This document shows, in pieces, positions 5,667-7,755 of a DNA stretch of 7,755 nucleotides; the first letter of the stretch is position 1; each line of letters starts with the position of its first letter. Origin of the DNA: an uncultured Burkholderiales bacterium (GTDB taxonomy: Bacteria > Pseudomonadota > Gammaproteobacteria > Burkholderiales > Burkholderiaceae_C); assembly GCA_903871865.1 (NCBI GenBank), contig CAIQIL010000029.1, forward strand, positions 1 to 7,755, in the 5' to 3' direction. The notes beneath the pieces were generated by a model. It made no database searches. It was not told where the DNA came from and was given only the letters and a program-made list of their open reading frames with translations. The position numbers were made by a program, and so were the translations under genes.

Positions 5667-6578
5667 ATGACGAACAAGACTTCGCTGCTGGGCCTGAGCC
5701 TCGCCGCCACCCTCGCCAGCATTGCCCTGCCCGCCCACGCCCTCAAGGTCGTGGCCTGCGAACCCGAATGGGGCGCCTTGACGCAAGAGCTGGCCGGCGA
5801 GCACGCCAGCATCTATGTGGCCACCTCGGCCCTGCAGGACCCGCACAACATCCAGGCCCGCCCCAGCCTGATCGCCGCCGTGCGCAACGCCGAGCTGCTG
5901 GTGTGCACCGGTGCTGAACTGGAAGTGGGCTGGCTGCCCGTGCTGCTGCGCCAGGCTGGCAATGGCGCCGTGCAGCCGGGCCAACCCGGCATGTTCAACG
6001 CCGCAGACTTCGTGCGCAAGCTGGAAGTGCCCACGCGCCTGGACCGCGCAGATGGCGACGTGCATGCCTCGGGCAACCCGCACATCCAGACCGACCCGCG
6101 CAACATCGCGGCCGTGGCCCCGGCCCTGGCCAAACGCCTGAGCGAGGTGGACCCGGCCCATGCCGCCGATTACGCCAAGCGCCTGGCCGACTTCCAGGCC
6201 CGCTGGGGCCAGGCCACACAGCGCTGGACCCAGGCCGCCGCGCCGCTCAAGGGCCTGCCCATCGTCGTGCAGCACAAAGGCTTCCCCTATCTGGAGAACT
6301 GGCTGGGCCTGCAGCAGGTTGCCACGCTGGAGCCCAAACCCGGCGTCGAGCCCAGCAGCAGTTACCTGTCTTCGGTGCTGGGCAAGCTGCAGCAGCAACC
6401 GGCCAAAATCATCGTGCGGGCGGCCTACAACGACGGCCGCAGCGCGCAGTGGCTGGCCGAACGCACCCACCTGCCCGTGGCCGTGCTGCCCTTCACCGTG
6501 GGCGGCAGCGAGCGCGCCAAAGACCTCTTCGGCCTGTTCGATGACACCGTGGACACCCTCCTGAAAGCCGCGAAGTGA
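5667..6578 (+). CDS. znuA: ZnuA-type periplasmic metal-binding protein
   Basis: A substrate-binding protein of the cluster A-I (ZnuA/TroA) family, which captures Zn2+ or Mn2+ in the periplasm and hands it to the permease. It is 303 residues with a signal peptide ending near AHA-L (22-26). The three metal histidines sit in their expected places: H60 in LQDPHNIQARPS, H139 in GNPHIQTDPRN and H203 in VVQHKGFPYLENW. A long helix (about 148-192) joins the lobes. The His/Asp-rich flexible loop of E. coli ZnuA is absent, and where many relatives carry a fourth Asp ligand this protein has LPFTVGGSE (274-282), which I remember as a recurring variant. Zinc is favoured over manganese by the operon context, not by a decisive residue. 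GAAGGA (5653-5658) gives a strong start. Its TGA overlaps the permease GTG, so the two are translationally coupled. Confidence 0.88.
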   Translation: MTNKTSLLGLSLAATLASIALPAHALKVVACEPEWGALTQELAGEHASIYVATSALQDPHNIQARPSLIAAVRNAELLVCTGAELEVGWLPVLLRQAGNGAVQPGQPGMFNAADFVRKLEVPTRLDRADGDVHASGNPHIQTDPRNIAAVAPALAKRLSEVDPAHAADYAKRLADFQARWGQATQRWTQAAAPLKGLPIVVQHKGFPYLENWLGLQQVATLEPKPGVEPSSSYLSSVLGKLQQQPAKIIVRAAYNDGRSAQWLAERTHLPVAVLPFTVGGSERAKDLFGLFDDTVDTLLKAAK

Positions 6579-7339
6579 ACCTTGGCATCGATTGGGGCAT
6601 CGTCGGCCCCGCCCTCATCGCCGGCCTGCTCGTGCTCGCCACCCACGTGCCCCTGGGCCTGCAGGTGCTGCGCAAGGGCATCGTCTTCATCGACCTGGCC
6701 ATTGCGCAAATCGCCGGGCTGGGGGTGATCGCCGCCGACGCGCTGGGCTGGGAACCGCAAGGCTGGGCGGTGCAGGCCGCGGCCATGGCGGCGGCGGTGG
6801 CCGGCGCCATGCTGATGACCTGGATGGAGCGCCGCTGGCCCGACATCCAGGAAGCCCTGATCGGTGCCTTGTTCGTGCTGGCGTCCAGCGTGGGCATCCT
6901 GCTGCTGGCCGGCAACCCGCACGGCGGCGAGCACCTCAAAGACCTGCTCGTCGGGCAGATTTTGTGGGTGACGCCGGGGCAACTCTGGGCCGAGGCCGGC
7001 CTGACCGCGGCGCTGCTGGCGCTGTGGTTTGGCCTGGGCCCCCGCCTGGGCCGCGTGGGCTTTTACCTCTTGTTCGCCGTGGCCGTCACGGCGTCCGTTC
7101 AATTGGTGGGCGTCTACCTCGTCTTCAGCAGCCTGATCATGCCGGCGCTGGCCGTGCGCCACGCCGCCGCGCGCTGGCAACTGCCCCTGGCCTGGCTGGG
7201 CGGCGCCCTGGCCTACGCCCTCGGCCTGGCCCTGTCGGCCGTGCTCGACCTGCCGTCCGGGGCGGTGGTCGTGGTGGTGATGGCGGGCGTCTGCACCGGG
7301 GTCGCGGTCGGTCTGGCCCAACGGCGCGCGGCCGCATGA
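6575..7339 (+). CDS. znuB: ZnuB-type metal ABC transporter permease
   Basis: An inner-membrane permease of the ABC-3 family that would carry the metal delivered by the upstream binding protein into the cytoplasm. It is 254 residues (E. coli ZnuB is about 261) with roughly eight hydrophobic segments, near 8-29, 35-56, 64-83, 94-112, 136-154, 160-193, 204-222 and 227-247. Family marks include LRKGIVFIDLAIAQIAGLG (32-50), the NPHGGEH loop (114-120) and LVGVYLVFSSLIMPALAV (177-194), matching the conserved membrane stretch ending in P-A. The start is GTG at 6575, sharing GTGA with the stop of the znuA-like gene, with no separate ribosome-binding site. The partner ATPase is not adjacent: the next gene is secA. 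An intact permease implies an ATPase encoded elsewhere. Confidence 0.88.
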   Translation: MNLGIDWGIVGPALIAGLLVLATHVPLGLQVLRKGIVFIDLAIAQIAGLGVIAADALGWEPQGWAVQAAAMAAAVAGAMLMTWMERRWPDIQEALIGALFVLASSVGILLLAGNPHGGEHLKDLLVGQILWVTPGQLWAEAGLTAALLALWFGLGPRLGRVGFYLLFAVAVTASVQLVGVYLVFSSLIMPALAVRHAAARWQLPLAWLGGALAYALGLALSAVLDLPSGAVVVVVMAGVCTGVAVGLAQRRAAA

Positions 7340-7366
7340 GCCCTGGAACCCCCGGAACCGAGGGCT
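7339..7366 (+). terminator. Weak hairpin after the permease, possible operon end
   Basis: AGCCCT (7339-7344) and AGGGCT (7361-7366) are perfect complements around a 16-base C/G-rich loop, beginning in the permease stop codon. No U-tract follows, so if it ends transcription it may do so with Rho or only partly. The other possibility is chance pairing in GC-rich DNA. Confidence 0.25.
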
Positions 7367-7399
7367 GGCCGTCCCTGCCACGCTCCGGTCACCCCCCGG

Positions 7400-7408
7400 T
7401 GCTACACT
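7400..7408 (+). promoter_or_regulatory. secA: Candidate extended -10 promoter for secA
   Basis: TGCTACACT is a TGn-extended -10 with TACACT matching TATAAT at 4 of 6 positions, followed by a T-run. No -35 box is seen at the normal distance (7380-7385 reads ACGCTC), which is acceptable for extended -10 promoters. Transcription would start near 7415, giving a leader of roughly 93 bases. Confidence 0.45.
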
Positions 7409-7418
7409 TTTTGGCTTT

Positions 7419-7469
7419 GGTTGACTGGGCCACGTGCGTGCCCGCGTCAACCGCGCAGCTTCCTTGCGC
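7419..7469 (+). promoter_or_regulatory. Tandem RNA hairpins in the secA leader
   Basis: The first hairpin pairs GGTTGAC (7419-7425) with GTCAACC (7446-7452) and, across a 1x2 internal loop, GGGC (7427-7430) with GCCC (7440-7443), leaving a 9-base loop. The second follows directly: GCGCA (7453-7457) with TGCGC (7465-7469), 7-base loop. Neither is followed by a U-tract. They would sit at the very 5' end of a transcript from the candidate secA promoter, consistent with mRNA protection or control of translation. Function is inferred from structure only. Confidence 0.5.
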
Positions 7470-7507
7470 ACCCCCGACCCGCACCGCACGACCGGATTGA
7501 CCGCTCC

Positions 7508-7755
7508 ATGTTGCCCAAGCTTCTCACCTCGATTTTCGGTAGCCGTAACGAACGCCTGCTCAAGGAGTACCGCAAAACGGTGACCAAGATCAACGCGCTG
7601 GAGCCCAGCTTCGAGCCGTTGACCGACGAGCAGTTGCGCGGCAAGACCGAGGAATTCAAGCAGCGCATTGCCCAGGGCGAAGCGCTCGACGCCATCCTGC
7701 CCGAGGCCTTTGCCGTGGTGCGCGAAGGCTCCAAGCGCGTCTTCAAGATGCGCCA
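7508..7755 (+). CDS. secA: Preprotein translocase ATPase SecA, 3' truncated
   Basis: SecA is the cytoplasmic motor that pushes unfolded preproteins through SecYEG. Only the first 82 full codons lie in the window, and the frame is open to the end. The sequence [20 protein letters not shown] (residues 10-29), then [20 protein letters not shown] and [15 protein letters not shown], is the highly conserved SecA N-terminus that leads into the nucleotide-binding domain. The ATP-binding Walker motifs are beyond the window. The ATG at 7508 fits the family start, but the region before it (CGGATTGACCGCTCC) contains no good Shine-Dalgarno. The upstream gene is not a secM, so the SecM arrest control known in E. 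coli is absent; leader hairpins are the only visible candidates for control. Confidence 0.97.
   Translation, partial: MLPKLLTSIFGSRNERLLKEYRKTVTKINALEPSFEPLTDEQLRGKTEEFKQRIAQGEALDAILPEAFAVVREGSKRVFKMR

Noticed and set aside
3758..5812. A 684-residue minus-strand open frame over the barrel gene
   Set aside because: It is antisense to the barrel protein, which has a signal peptide, barrel pattern and operon context; the reverse frame is Ala/Gly/Arg-rich with no recognisable domain.
7431..7439. The 9-mer CACGTGCGT in the secA leader is also part of the palindrome at 3639-3652
   Set aside because: At 7431 it is the loop of a hairpin and is not palindromic over the full length; shared 9-mers are expected by chance in 7.7 kb of GC-rich sequence.
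7421..7449. TTGACT as the -35 box of a secA promoter
   Set aside because: The sequence 17 bases downstream is GCGTCA, unlike a -10 box, and TTGACT is better explained as one arm of the leader hairpin.
6592..7500. A 302-residue plus-strand frame overlapping the permease and running into the secA leader
   Set aside because: It is Arg/Pro/Gly-rich with no hydrophobic segments or known motif, and is a shadow of the permease frame.

Overview
The window is a GC-rich, gene-dense stretch from a betaproteobacterium, most likely a member of the Burkholderiales (Comamonadaceae or a near relative). The main reasons are the order zapD-yacG and dciA | M23 peptidase ... secA, codons rich in G and C at third positions, and a SecA N-terminus of the betaproteobacterial type. 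Genus and species cannot be read from it. No tRNA, rRNA, CRISPR array, insertion sequence or phage gene is visible. No gene-free gap exceeds about 170 bases.

Layout: (1) 1-790 holds the 3' part of zapD (FtsZ-ring crosslinker) and yacG (zinc-binding gyrase inhibitor), the usual downstream pair after coaE. (2) 875-2243 is a two-gene electron-transfer operon: a 54-residue rubredoxin and an FAD/NAD(P)H rubredoxin reductase. (3) 2268-2642, on the minus strand, is dciA (DUF721), the bacterial DnaB-helicase loader; it converges on the reductase gene and diverges from an M23 peptidase gene, the two start codons being only 27 bases apart. (4) 2670-3659 is a membrane-anchored M23 (LytM-type) cell-wall peptidase with a complete active site.

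(5) 3664-7339 is a four-gene block that looks like a metal (most likely zinc) acquisition operon: a small secreted or membrane-anchored Cys/His-rich protein, an outer-membrane beta-barrel with an N-terminal coiled coil, a ZnuA-type periplasmic metal-binding protein, and a ZnuB-type inner-membrane permease whose GTG start overlaps the ZnuA stop. Together they would form a route from outer membrane through periplasm to inner membrane. No ATPase (ZnuC) gene is present, so the energising subunit must come from elsewhere. The block sits between the M23 peptidase and secA, genes I remember as often adjacent in this order, and is preceded by a perfect 14-bp palindrome inside a plausible promoter: the best candidate operator in the window. 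(6) 7508-7755 is the start of secA, the preprotein translocase motor. Its leader holds a candidate extended -10 promoter and two tandem RNA hairpins.

The part most deserving attention is the metal-uptake block: the missing ATPase, the palindromic operator candidate, the uncharacterised barrel ending in GAHGAHSY, and the small Cys/His protein.
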